A stretch of 38,505 bases of DNA from Methanotrichaceae archaeon (GCA_016927425.1 JAFGMR010000003.1:1-38505); one strand, 5' to 3'; counted from the first letter of the stretch, positions 7,374 to 15,426 are shown. Numbers and translations: made by a program. The notes: generated from the letters alone by a model not told the origin.

Positions 7374-7805
7374 CTAAACCAGCTCGAAGAGGGCCTCGTC
7401 CGGCAGATCCGCTATCCTCCAGGCATACTCCTCGATCCCCTCCCCGCCGAGGGCCTGTATCTGATCGAGGATCTCATCTTTCACCTTCATAGTCACCTTG
7501 CGGCCTTCAGTCTCAATGGTTGCCTGGGCGAGCCCGAGCGGGTGCGTCAAGATGTTGCCCTTGCCCATGGTGCAGCCGGTTGCTATCTGCAGGCCGTCGA
7601 CAAGACAGGATAGCGGCGGGGTTGTGCCGGCTTCGACATTGGTTACTATTCCCGAGTAGCCAAAGGAGCCAAGCTCCTTTAGGCCTCTTAGCCCCATCCT
7701 TATTCCCAGCACAAGAAAGGGCCCCAGGTGGCCGTGAAATTCGATTCCCCTCTCCACCATCTGCTCAAGAGAGATATTATCAACATCGATCTCCTTCATC
7801 TTCAT
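7374..7805 (-). CDS. FmdE-family protein, free-standing
   Basis: A 143-residue single-domain FmdE protein (formylmethanofuran dehydrogenase subunit E region). The signature is FHGHLGPFLVLG (residues 23-34), then PPLSCLVDGLQIATGC and MGKGNI, the conserved His/Cys residues that bind metal in this family. No C-terminal zinc ribbon is present, so this is the short form. ATG 7805 has GGAGGTC eight bases upstream. It lies downstream of a metal-type ABC operon in the same orientation. Proteins of this family recur beside molybdate/tungstate or metal transport genes, so a role in metal or cofactor handling is more likely than being a formylmethanofuran dehydrogenase subunit. The biochemical function is not established. 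Confidence 0.88.
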   Translation of the reverse strand: MKMKEIDVDNISLEQMVERGIEFHGHLGPFLVLGIRMGLRGLKELGSFGYSGIVTNVEAGTTPPLSCLVDGLQIATGCTMGKGNILTHPLGLAQATIETEGRKVTMKVKDEILDQIQALGGEGIEEYAWRIADLPDEALFELV

Positions 7806-8027
7806 GCCTTTCGACCTCCACTTTAGCTGAATCGAGCCATTGCCATAGCTGAGGATCGGCCTCCTGAATGGATTCGGATCAGATCCAGCTTGTGATCATC
7901 CGTGCGCCTTAAACTGATCGTATGTGCATATTTATAGCCTTGTCCAAAACCTCAAGTGATGAAGCTGCCTGCATATTGAAAGGCGGCCCGAAGGGTTTTT
8001 GCAATCTCGCAGCTCCGACTCGTTAGG

Positions 8028-8909
8028 CTAGAGGACCAGCTGCCTGTTGTAGTTTAGAACCTCTGCCAAGGTATCCACGCCCTGTACCGATCTCGGGAAG
8101 TTGGTGAATACTACGCGCTCTGCGTCTATCCCCCTGTCATGGAGCGCCTCTTCGATTCCCTTTCCGAGCTCTCCTGACTGCATATTCTCGATCACGTAGG
8201 CCACGTCCCTATATTTATCCGGGTCAGCTATTATATCATCTACGATCTTGTCCGCTGTCTTCGTCCCGTTCATGGCAAATTCAGGGGCGAAGAAGTTGAC
8301 GACGTTCATTCCAAGCCAGCTCTGGACCGGCTCCATCTGCCAGAGAATGACTATGACCTTTGTCTCCTTCAGCTTCTCCCTCTCGGCGTCGCTAGGTTCT
8401 GCGGCATCGAATGAATCTAGATATTCGTCATACCGCCCCTCGTAATATGCCTCGTTAGCGGGATCTTTCTCTACCAGCCAGTCCTTTACCTCGGCTGCGA
8501 GCAGCTTTGCGTTCGAGGGCGTGTTCCATTCCCTCGACGGGTCCGATACCGTCCTCCACTCGACGGTTCCAAAGTCGTTTGCCTCCATGAAGTTGTCAAC
8601 GGCTGGCATATTGATGCTCTTGTCGTTATTGTCGTTGTATGCCATGAACATGTCGGCATCCCTGATGAAATCCATGTTGAGCTGTATTCGATTGGGGATT
8701 ATATCTGACTGCAGGTGCGGGCAGAGGGTCGGATCTGCGATGGATATCGCCTCGACCTTATCCCCGCCGATGAATGTAGCTGGGTCCATCAGAACGCTGG
8801 TGGTGCAGACGATCTTGAGCTTTTCCGGGGCTTGATCACCGAGGGATGGGGCGATCAAGAGGATCGCAAGAATCATCATGATCAGTCCGCGATATTTCTT
8901 GGAATACAT
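8028..8909 (-). CDS. Metal ABC importer binding protein, ZnuA/TroA-like
   Basis: The 293-residue protein has a signal peptide (hydrophobic residues 9-22) and the cluster A-I fold entry LKIVCTTSVLMDPATFIGG. In ZnuA/TroA proteins the metal is held by three His and one Asp/Glu. Here His65 (LCPHLQ) fits the first, but the usual loop with the second His is not evident, so the site looks unusual. No His-rich loop is seen. The ATG appears leaderless: CTTAAATATT at 8931-8940 lies 27 bases before it and no Shine-Dalgarno is present. Permease and ATPase genes lie just upstream, but this gene has its own promoter. Zinc, manganese or iron are the family norm; the variant site leaves the substrate open. 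Confidence 0.8.
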   Translation of the reverse strand: MYSKKYRGLIMMILAILLIAPSLGDQAPEKLKIVCTTSVLMDPATFIGGDKVEAISIADPTLCPHLQSDIIPNRIQLNMDFIRDADMFMAYNDNNDKSINMPAVDNFMEANDFGTVEWRTVSDPSREWNTPSNAKLLAAEVKDWLVEKDPANEAYYEGRYDEYLDSFDAAEPSDAEREKLKETKVIVILWQMEPVQSWLGMNVVNFFAPEFAMNGTKTADKIVDDIIADPDKYRDVAYVIENMQSGELGKGIEEALHDRGIDAERVVFTNFPRSVQGVDTLAEVLNYNRQLVL

Positions 8910-8930
8910 AAAGCAAGCTTAGTATTATGA

Positions 8931-8940
8931 AATATTTAAG
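8931..8940 (-). promoter_or_regulatory. TATA box giving a leaderless mRNA
   Basis: The minus strand reads CTTAAATATT centred near 8936, 27 bases from the ATG at 8909. The expected transcription start therefore falls on the start codon, consistent with the missing Shine-Dalgarno sequence. Confidence 0.55.
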
Positions 8941-9074
8941 TCTTCTGTATTCCTCAGACTTGATCGAAACCGATCATATCGTAATCCTGCACGGAATTGC
9001 ATCCGGGAGCTGTAGCGAGAGCAATTCCTAATAGTCGCTCTTAATTTACAACCGCTAACACTATCATTATAAAT

Positions 9075-9905
9075 TTAATATTTTTTGTAATTGATCCTTC
9101 GTTTGAACGATAAAATTACGGATATTGCAAAGACTCCGGTGAGCAGGAGGGCCACAAGGGGTGGGATTGGCAGCGTATACTTAAAGCCTGCCCAGACGCC
9201 GAAGGCGCTCACCGAGATGGCAACTAGCGGGGCGGCCATGAACATGCTTTTTACGTTGAAGCAGAACTGGCTGGCAATCGACGCGGGCGTTACGATGAGC
9301 ACGAATATGAGAAGTCCGCCCACAATATTGAGCGTGAGCGAAACGGATAAGGCGATGATGAATAATAGGATATAATATACTACCTTCACGCGGATTCCGG
9401 ACGCCTCTGCTATCTTCATATTGAACATTATAGATGATATCTCTTTATAAAATGCGAGAACAAAGATAACTGTGATGGCTGAGACCAGAAGCAAGGCGTA
9501 GATCTCCTCTCTATAGAGGGAGACTACATTGCCGAAGAGCAGGCTTCCTGCCGAAAGGCCTCTTCCCATATTTTGCAGATAAGAGATCAAGAATATGGCC
9601 ACAGCCATCGACATTGCGAAGAGCACGCCAAGGGTTGCATCTGCAGCCATCTTGGCCTTATCGCTCACCGGCCCGATAAGGGCGGCCACCGCCATGCTGA
9701 AGAAAATGGCCGCTATCTGCGCGCTGGTCTCCAGATACATTCCGATGGCAGCGCCTGCAAAGGCCGCATGAGACATGGTAAAGCCGATGGAGGAGAGGTT
9801 CATGCGGGAAATTATGACGCCCAGTATGCTGCAGGCGATGGAAGCGAAGACCATTGCCTCGACGGCACGGCATACGACGTTATTCTCAATGAGAAATTCG
9901 AGCAT
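9075..9905 (-). CDS. Metal ABC importer permease, ZnuB/ABC-3 family
   Basis: A 276-residue protein with about 8-9 membrane segments and the ABC-3 family landmarks: ISRMNLSSIGFTMSHAAFAG near residue 33 (the conserved SH-A-G block), the MAADATLGVLFAMSMA segment, and GGLLIFVLIVTPASIA near residue 210. It overlaps the ATPase stop by 20 bases, so the two are translationally coupled. With the ATPase and the ZnuA/TroA-like binding protein it makes a complete metal importer in gene order ATPase-permease-binding protein. Confidence 0.9.
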   Translation of the reverse strand: MLEFLIENNVVCRAVEAMVFASIACSILGVIISRMNLSSIGFTMSHAAFAGAAIGMYLETSAQIAAIFFSMAVAALIGPVSDKAKMAADATLGVLFAMSMAVAIFLISYLQNMGRGLSAGSLLFGNVVSLYREEIYALLLVSAITVIFVLAFYKEISSIMFNMKIAEASGIRVKVVYYILLFIIALSVSLTLNIVGGLLIFVLIVTPASIASQFCFNVKSMFMAAPLVAISVSAFGVWAGFKYTLPIPPLVALLLTGVFAISVILSFKRRINYKKY

Positions 9906-10635
9906 CTTCGTTCACCGCACACTCTTTACGGATGATGGATTCGACGTCTTTCGAGTCGCACTCCCTATCGTATATGATCCGGCCCTTGTTCATCACCACG
10001 AGGTGGATACGGATGTCGGGAAGCCCGTCGAAGGCATGGGATACCATCAGAATTGGAGTCCCGCTTCTAACAACTTGCTTGAATATCCCCTGGAGGTATT
10101 CCCTGGCGTGAAAGTCGAGGTTGCTGAAGGGCTCGTCGAGCATCATCACCTCCGGCTCCTTGGCGATGTTGTGAGCGATCATGGCTTTCTGCTGCTGGCC
10201 TCCGCTCAAAGTGCCTATGGTCTTATGGGCCAGGTCCTCGATTCCGACCAGTTGGATCGCTTTGGAAGCGGCCTCGAAATCCTCTTTTGAAGGCCTCTTC
10301 AAGAGCCCTAGCCTGCCATATCGCCCCATTAAAACCACCTCCTCCACGGTGAAGGGCGTAAATGGGTCGAAGTAGAAGTTTTGAACGACATAGCCGACCT
10401 TCTTTCTCACAGCATTGCCATGGCGACGGAGATCGAGGCCGCAGACCATGGCGCTCCCATGAGTGATCTTGATGAGGCCGTTTATCGACTCGAGCAGCGT
10501 CGTCTTTCCTGCGCTGTTTGGGCCGCCGATCACCACGTACTCGCCTGGATCTACGCAGAGCGACAGGCCCCTTATAACAGGTTTATCCCCGCCCTCGTAT
10601 GCCGTGTAGATATCGTTCAGCTCGATTATTCCCAA
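9886..10635 (-). CDS. Metal ABC importer ATPase, ZnuC-like
   Basis: A 249-residue ATPase with Walker A GGPNSAGKTT, signature LSGGQQQK, Walker B VMMLDEPFSNLD and switch His in MVSHAFDG. Its closest relatives are the ZnuC/MntB-type ATPases paired with ABC-3 permeases. The start is TTG (10633-10635), because GGAGG lies six bases upstream and the nearby ATG is out of frame. The Shine-Dalgarno is flanked by two ATGCAT palindromes (see 10635-10654). It is the first gene of the metal transporter group; the permease overlaps its end. Confidence 0.9.
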   Translation of the reverse strand: MGIIELNDIYTAYEGGDKPVIRGLSLCVDPGEYVVIGGPNSAGKTTLLESINGLIKITHGSAMVCGLDLRRHGNAVRKKVGYVVQNFYFDPFTPFTVEEVVLMGRYGRLGLLKRPSKEDFEAASKAIQLVGIEDLAHKTIGTLSGGQQQKAMIAHNIAKEPEVMMLDEPFSNLDFHAREYLQGIFKQVVRSGTPILMVSHAFDGLPDIRIHLVVMNKGRIIYDRECDSKDVESIIRKECAVNEDARISH

Positions 10636-10654
10636 TGCATGCCTCCAAATGCAT
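10635..10654 (-). promoter_or_regulatory. ATGCAT arms around the ribosome site
   Basis: ATGCAT occurs at 10649-10654 and 10635-10640, either side of TTGGAGGC. In RNA the arms can pair into a six-base-pair stem with the Shine-Dalgarno in the loop, and the TTG start touches the second arm. This may tune translation of the ATPase or act as a DNA operator. Confidence 0.35.
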
Positions 10655-11051
10655 ACTTGATGCAGCTCAAATCATATCATTTAATAAGGATTTCGATAGG
10701 CCTGGAGCGGGCTGCCGTGTATTAGGCTGCAGCTGGGCTTCGAAGAGTAAATCTTATGATCTCTCCCCGTTGCATGGCGAGATTTCAGCCGGCTCCGGGG
10801 TGGCCCTGATAGCTAGTACAGCCGACGTCGCACTGAACAGCTTTCTTCCTGGCATATGTCTGATAATCCAACGCTATCTCGCAACAGGCTCTAACCCTCG
10901 ACGTACTGACCAACCTTCCGGGGCTGGCGAAGTCATGCTATAGCTCGAAGACGTGATCAGCTACAATGGGGCGGCTAGGTGCCCCTTCTGGCGCTTCTAT
11001 TCCGAGCCACAACCGAGGGGCTACTTATACGATCGAAACAGAGGGGCGGCG
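10655..11051. other. Gap before endonuclease V
   Basis: Nearly 400 bases between divergent genes. The left part is AT-rich and should hold the promoter of the metal transporter (minus-strand TTATTAAATGATATG near 10670-10684). On the right, CTACTTATAC (11021-11030) is a plausible TATA box 27 bases before the endonuclease V start. The middle has no credible ORF, tRNA or repeat that I can see. Confidence 0.5.
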
Positions 11052-11720
11052 TTGAGAGTCCGCTTCTTTCACCCCTGGAACGTGACATATCTTCAGGCGA
11101 TCTCCATCCAGATCCGCCTTCGCCATGAGCTCATCGAGAGGCCGCTTGGATCCGTGGAGAGGATCGCCGCAGTCGACGCATCCTTCGTGGAGGGCAGGGC
11201 CTATGCAGTGGCAGCGGCATTCTCCTATTCCAGCATGGAGCTATTGGATCAATCGATGGCGAAGTGCGATCTCGATTTCCCCTATATCCCCGGCCTCTTG
11301 ACGTTCAGGGAGGGCTCGGCCCTCCTCATGGCCCTTGATGGCCTGGCGGAGGAGGTCGATGTGATCCTCTTCGACGGTCAGGGACAGGCTCATCCCAGGT
11401 TTATGGGCGAGGCTGCCCATCTTGGAATCCTGCTTGACAAGCCAAGCATCGGCTGCGCCAAGTCCTGGCTGTGGGGAGAGTATGAGGAGCCTGGCTGGGA
11501 GAAGGGAAGCTCCTCCCCTCTCATTGCCGGCTGCAGGCAGGTGGGAGCAGCCGTTCGCACCCGGTCCGGCGTCAAGCCCATCTTCGTCTCGCCGGGTCAC
11601 TTATGCGATAATGCCTCTGCGAAAGAGGTCGCGCTTGGATGCTGCCGGGGGTTCAGGATACCTGAGCCGCTGCGCTTCGTTCATGCGCAGTCGAAGCGAT
11701 ATGCCCTTGAGGATAGATGA
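11052..11720 (+). CDS. nfi: Endonuclease V (deoxyinosine 3' endonuclease)
   Basis: A 222-residue repair nuclease that nicks DNA one base 3' of deoxyinosine. The acidic residues are in place: Asp42 (VDASF), Glu87 (FREG) and Asp108 (LFDGQGQAHP). The surrounding blocks FPYIPGLLTFREG, HLGILLDKPSIGCAKSWL and VSPGHLCDNASA are typical. The frame is open back to 10953, but homology begins near RFFHPWN. TTG 11052 fits both this and a TATA box (11021-11030) that would start transcription at the codon. It seems monocistronic. At 222 residues it is the normal length for the family. Confidence 0.9.
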   Translation: MRVRFFHPWNVTYLQAISIQIRLRHELIERPLGSVERIAAVDASFVEGRAYAVAAAFSYSSMELLDQSMAKCDLDFPYIPGLLTFREGSALLMALDGLAEEVDVILFDGQGQAHPRFMGEAAHLGILLDKPSIGCAKSWLWGEYEEPGWEKGSSSPLIAGCRQVGAAVRTRSGVKPIFVSPGHLCDNASAKEVALGCCRGFRIPEPLRFVHAQSKRYALEDR

Positions 11721-11877
11721 GTTCGCATTTCGCAGCACCAAATTGGATCTTCGCTGAGCTACGTGAAAATGGATCATCTCCCTACTTGGACATATTGTTA
11801 ACTTCGGCAAGCCTGAAATTCGATGGATTCATTATATATATGATTATAAATACCTAAATGTGCGTGATTTAATGGGA

Positions 11878-11910
11878 ATATTAGCGTTCATTCGCGTTCA
11901 TTCGTGGTTG
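11878..11910 (-). repeat. Dispersed GAATGAACGC repeat, copy 2 (inverted)
   Basis: The minus strand reads CAACCACGAATGAACGC then GAATGAACGCTAATAT, differing from copy 1 at one base over 33. Upstream (about 11850-11867) is a weak match to the partner arm, as in copy 1. The two copies lie inverted about 4.8 kb apart and bracket the FmdE, metal transporter and endonuclease V genes. Confidence 0.75.
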
Positions 11911-11917
11911 AAATACG

Positions 11918-11957
11918 TTGGAATGCGCTCGCCCACGCCAAATTGCGAGGATTCCAA
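11918..11957. other. Imperfect hairpin next to repeat copy 2
   Basis: TTGGAATGCGCTCGC (11918-11932) pairs with GCGAGGATTCCAA (11945-11957) except for a small internal bulge; the loop is 12 bases. It directly follows the dispersed repeat and could be part of the same element or a regulatory RNA structure. Confidence 0.45.
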
Positions 11958-12194
11958 AGCAACCTCCTGAATATTTGTTTTGTTCTTCTCGGGAGACTGC
12001 TTGGGCAGTTCCACTCGGTCTAAATCGAATTTGTCTCAAATCTCTACCACACCTGCGCCTCTGAAGGCTAAGAAAGGTTGATGATAAATAAGACTGTGTC
12101 TATCTGGATTATCTATTTTTGCATATGGTCTGAGGGGATCAGAGCAACCTTCTAATACAATAAATTCTCACGATTGTACGGTGCGGTTGGGAAC

Positions 12195-14948
12195 ATGTTT
12201 GAAATCAGACTGATCATCGATAATCGAGAGGTAACTGTCCCCAAGGGGGCTACCATTCTCGATGCGGCCCGCAAAGCAGGCTCTTATGTGCCGGCACTTT
12301 GCCATCATCCGGACTTGAAGCCCATAGGATCCTGCAAGCTGTGCATCGTCTCTGTAAAGGGCCTTGATTACTATCCTACATCCTGCAATACCCTGGCGGA
12401 AGAGGGAATGGTGGTGGAGACCCGGACAGAAGAGCTGCAAGAGATGAGAAGACACACCCTGGAGATGCTCCTGGCCCTCACCAATCATCCCACCTCCTGC
12501 CTTTTCTGCGAGAGGGGAGACGAATGCACCGATTTGCGCGAGTGCATGAGAAAATTTCCAGCAACCGTGGGTTGCAAGTACTGCCCCAAGAATGGGGAGT
12601 GCGAGCTGCAGGAGGCGGTGCAGTTCGTCGGCCTGGAAAAGATCAGGTATCAGCTCTCCTTCAGGAATGTTCCGGTCTTAAGAGAGCCCTTCTTCGATCG
12701 GGATTACAACCTCTGCATCATGTGTAGCCGATGCGTGCGAATCTGTCAGGAGGTGCGTGGGATGGGGGTGCTGTCCAACAATCCTGACTTTCACCATATG
12801 CACTGGATAGGCCCCTTATCCCTGCAGGACTCAGACTGCAAGTTCTGTGGCGCATGTGTGGATGCCTGCCCCACAGGTGCCCTCTACGTCCGATCTCAGA
12901 AATGGATTAAGCCAGAGATGGCGGTTTCTACCGTCTGCCCCTACTGTGGCGTAGGCTGCCGATTAAAGCTTGGAGTCAAAGACAACAGGGTGATCTCCAT
13001 CACCCCGGACAGAGATAGCCCAGTAAATCGGGGGCAAGCATGCGTCAAAGGCCGTTTTGGCCTGGACGAGGTAGTGCACCATCCCGACCGTTTGACAACG
13101 CCTCTGATAAGGCGAAACGGCAGACTTGAGGAGGCCAGCTGGGAAGAAGCGCTCGATCTCGTTGCCAAGAGGTTCGCTGAGATCAAAGATAGATACGGTC
13201 CTGATTCAATTGGAGCATTTTCCTCTTCCAGGTGCACCAATGAGGAGAACTACCTGGTGCAGAAACTTGCAAGAGCGGTCTTTGGAACCAACAATGTGGA
13301 CAACTGCGCTCGAATCTGCCATGCTCCATCGGTTACAGGGCTTGCCGCCTGCTTCGGCAGCGGAGCTGCTACCAATTCCTTTGACCAGATTGAAGACGCC
13401 GATCTCCTGTTCATTATCGGTTCCAATACCACCGAGGCTCATCCGATCGTCAGTCTGAAGATAATCAAGGCAGCTAACAAGGGCGCAAAGATCATCGTTG
13501 CCGATCCGCGTAAGATCGAGCTTGTCGACCTGGCAACGGTTTGGCTCAACCTAATGCCGGGAACTAACATCGCACTGTTGAACGGCATGATGAACGTCAT
13601 CCTGGAGAGTGGGCTTGAAGACCGGGACTTCATTGCCGCGCGTACCGAGGGCTTCGAGGAGTTCCGGAAGGTGGTTTTGGAATATCCGCCCAATCTGGCT
13701 TCTGAAATAAGCGGAGTTGCCGAGGAAGATATCATTGAAGCGGCCAAGCTCTATGCCAAGGCAAAAAATGCAATGATCATCTATAGCCTTGGAATAACCG
13801 AGCATATTACTGGAACCGCAAATGTAATGTCCTTGGGCAACCTCGCCATGCTTACGGGCAATGTGGGACGCAGGTCTACCGGGATTATGCCGCTTCGCGG
13901 GCAAAATAACGTTCAAGGGGCCTGCGATATGGGGGCCCTTCCCAATAATTACGTCGGTTATCAACCGGTAACGGATCCGGATATACGGTCCAAGTTCGAA
14001 GTGGCCTGGAACGTCAAATTGCCCCCAACTCCTGGTCAGACCTCCACTCAGATGTTGGATAATGTCAAACAAGAGGGAATCAGGGCGCTTTATATCCTCG
14101 GAGAAGATCCCGCCCAGACCGAGCCCGATACAAATCGTGTCTGTGCAGCGTTAAAAGCCCTTGACTTCCTCGTTGTTCAGGAGATATTCCCAACTGAGAC
14201 CACCAAATACGCCGACGTAATCCTGCCTGCTGCAAGCTTTGCGGAATGCGACGGGACCTTTACAAATGGCGAGAGGCGCATACAAAGGGTGAACAAGGCA
14301 ATTCCTGCAATATGCGGCCTGGAGAACTGGGAGACGATCTGCAAGATAGCCGAGAAGATGAACTATCCCATCAGCTACAACCACCCATCGGAGATCATGG
14401 ATGAGATCGCTGCTCTTGCGCCTATGTTTGGCGGAGTAAGCTTTTCGCGTCTGGGGGTAGGCGGGCTTCAGTGGCCCTGTCCATCCATTGATCATCCGGG
14501 CACAAAGACGATGCATGTCGGTAAGTTCAGCCGTGGCTTGGGCAAGTTCAACGCAGTTGAGCATAAATACCCAGCCGAGCGGCCGGATTCAGATTATCCG
14601 TTGATCCTTACCACCGGCAGGAGAAGGGAGCATTACAACTGCGGCTCGATGACCCGGCGGTCGAGCGGTATCATGTGGGTCTGGCCGGAGGAAGCAATAG
14701 AGATAAGCCCAACAGATGCTGCCGAGCTTGGTGTTTGTGACGGGGAGACGGTTCAAGTCAGCTCAAGGCGCGGCTCCGTTAAGACAACGGCAAGGGTTAC
14801 CGACAAGTCGTCGCGCGGCGTTGCCTTCATGTCCTTCCACTACCAGGACGTCTTAACGAACCTCCTTACAAACGCCGCGCTCGATTTCACGGCAAAGACG
14901 CCCGAGTTCAAGGCCTGCGCCATAAGGATAGAGAAGGTCCCTTCGTGA
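12195..14948 (+). CDS. fdhA: Formate-dehydrogenase-like molybdo/tungsto-enzyme with NuoG-type N-terminus
   Basis: A 917-residue protein. Residues 1-80 form a 2Fe-2S domain (Cys36, Cys47, Cys50, Cys64). A Cys-rich NuoG-type region follows, including HPTSCLFCERGDEC and CKYCPKNGECELQ, then two 4Fe-4S motifs (CIMCSRCVRIC, CKFCGACVDACP). The catalytic part opens with the 4Fe-4S motif CPYCGVGC and carries ARICHAPSV, where Cys replaces the selenocysteine of FdhF, and STGIMPLRGQNNVQG. A bis-pterin-binding C-terminal domain ends the protein. Formate dehydrogenase (CO2/formate) is the best call; a related oxidoreductase is possible. ATG 12195 is preferred over TTG 12174 because the ferredoxin fold begins there. 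No FdhB, NuoE/F-like or FdhD gene is adjacent, so its electron partner must lie elsewhere. Confidence 0.85.
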   Translation: MFEIRLIIDNREVTVPKGATILDAARKAGSYVPALCHHPDLKPIGSCKLCIVSVKGLDYYPTSCNTLAEEGMVVETRTEELQEMRRHTLEMLLALTNHPTSCLFCERGDECTDLRECMRKFPATVGCKYCPKNGECELQEAVQFVGLEKIRYQLSFRNVPVLREPFFDRDYNLCIMCSRCVRICQEVRGMGVLSNNPDFHHMHWIGPLSLQDSDCKFCGACVDACPTGALYVRSQKWIKPEMAVSTVCPYCGVGCRLKLGVKDNRVISITPDRDSPVNRGQACVKGRFGLDEVVHHPDRLTTPLIRRNGRLEEASWEEALDLVAKRFAEIKDRYGPDSIGAFSSSRCTNEENYLVQKLARAVFGTNNVDNCARICHAPSVTGLAACFGSGAATNSFDQIEDADLLFIIGSNTTEAHPIVSLKIIKAANKGAKIIVADPRKIELVDLATVWLNLMPGTNIALLNGMMNVILESGLEDRDFIAARTEGFEEFRKVVLEYPPNLASEISGVAEEDIIEAAKLYAKAKNAMIIYSLGITEHITGTANVMSLGNLAMLTGNVGRRSTGIMPLRGQNNVQGACDMGALPNNYVGYQPVTDPDIRSKFEVAWNVKLPPTPGQTSTQMLDNVKQEGIRALYILGEDPAQTEPDTNRVCAALKALDFLVVQEIFPTETTKYADVILPAASFAECDGTFTNGERRIQRVNKAIPAICGLENWETICKIAEKMNYPISYNHPSEIMDEIAALAPMFGGVSFSRLGVGGLQWPCPSIDHPGTKTMHVGKFSRGLGKFNAVEHKYPAERPDSDYPLILTTGRRREHYNCGSMTRRSSGIMWVWPEEAIEISPTDAAELGVCDGETVQVSSRRGSVKTTARVTDKSSRGVAFMSFHYQDVLTNLLTNAALDFTAKTPEFKACAIRIEKVPS

Positions 14949-15008
14949 AGGGCTAGAAGCCACCGGGTTTCTGGCCCGCCCTCCTCCTCCCCCGAACGCT
15001 CAAAGGCT

Positions 15009-15029
15009 CGCCGGGGATCTCGCCCGGCG
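15009..15029 (+). terminator. GC-rich hairpin between convergent genes
   Basis: CGCCGGG (15009-15015) and CCCGGCG (15023-15029) form a 7-bp stem with a seven-base loop, in the gap between the formate-dehydrogenase-like gene and the convergent antitoxin-like gene. It could end either transcript. No T-run follows. Confidence 0.4.
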
Positions 15030-15044
15030 GGGCGGGGGGCCTTC

Positions 15045-15227
15045 TTACAGAGGGCTCAGCAGATCTGCTATCAGATCGTCGACGTTATCGAAACGCTTCC
15101 CTAGATCAAGCTCTGCCTCTCTCTTCGCCTCCAATACATCGGCAATGAACTCCTCGCTGAAATCTCCGTGAGAGTCGGAAGCATGCAAGGAGGTGCCAAC
15201 TTTCTGGACCTCTCTAAGGGCAGTCAT
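15045..15227 (-). CDS. Small antitoxin-like protein, apparently orphan
   Basis: This 60-residue acidic protein has ATG 15227 with GGTGG six bases upstream and two TATA-like boxes (near 15250-15260 and 15277-15287). The C-terminal half (VLEAKREAELDLGKRFDNV, then DDLIADLLSPL) looks like the helix and toxin-wrapping tail of RelB/Phd-type antitoxins. No DNA-binding domain is certain. No toxin gene lies downstream; the gene ends near a hairpin and a convergent gene. I treat it as an orphan antitoxin or hypothetical protein; family membership is inferred from its size and composition. Confidence 0.5.
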   Translation of the reverse strand: MTALREVQKVGTSLHASDSHGDFSEEFIADVLEAKREAELDLGKRFDNVDDLIADLLSPL

Positions 15228-15298
15228 CTAAACCACCTATCGCGATGCTGATATATATAGTTCGTACAAGCTGACGATTCTTTATATATCTTGCATTG

Positions 15299-15326
15299 TA
15301 TTCACATGTACCTATTCACATGTACC
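15299..15326. repeat. Perfect 14-bp tandem repeat
   Basis: TATTCACATGTACC occurs twice head to tail (15299-15312 and 15313-15326). It lies between the antitoxin-like gene and the IS-end-like sequence. It may be a binding site or a footprint left by a past insertion. Confidence 0.6.
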
Positions 15327-15354
15327 CCCTCCTCTTGGTGTTCTCTTTAAAAGT

Positions 15355-15396
15355 GGACAGTTTTATTCCGCCATAATCGGCCACTTTTACACCGCC
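15355..15396 (-). mobile_element. Possible IS21-family end remnant
   Basis: On the minus strand GGCGGTGTAAAAGTGGCC (15379-15396) is followed by GGCGGAATAAAACTGTCC (15355-15372): two related 18-bp units, 24 bases apart. Paired GGCGG-TAAAA-GGCC units just inside the end are typical of IS21-type elements as I recall them. No istA or istB gene is present, so this would be a solo end. It sits next to the 3' end of the AT-rich TPR-pentapeptide gene. Confidence 0.4.
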
Positions 15397-15426
15397 AATG
15401 AGAATTATGTGGGATATATGGCAACA

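Larger units (their letters stand above)
11721..12194. other. Gap with repeat and hairpin, no gene
   Basis: The 474 bases between endonuclease V and the formate-dehydrogenase-like gene hold an inverted copy of the GAATGAACGC repeat (11878-11910), a strong hairpin (11918-11957), and an AT-rich stretch near 12085-12170 that should hold the next promoter. No ORF with a ribosome site was found. TTG 12174 is in frame with the following gene but is not preferred. Confidence 0.55.

Noticed and set aside
10599-10943. 114-codon plus-strand frame before endonuclease V
   Set aside because: It overlaps the start of the well-supported ATPase gene antisense and has no homology or ribosome site.
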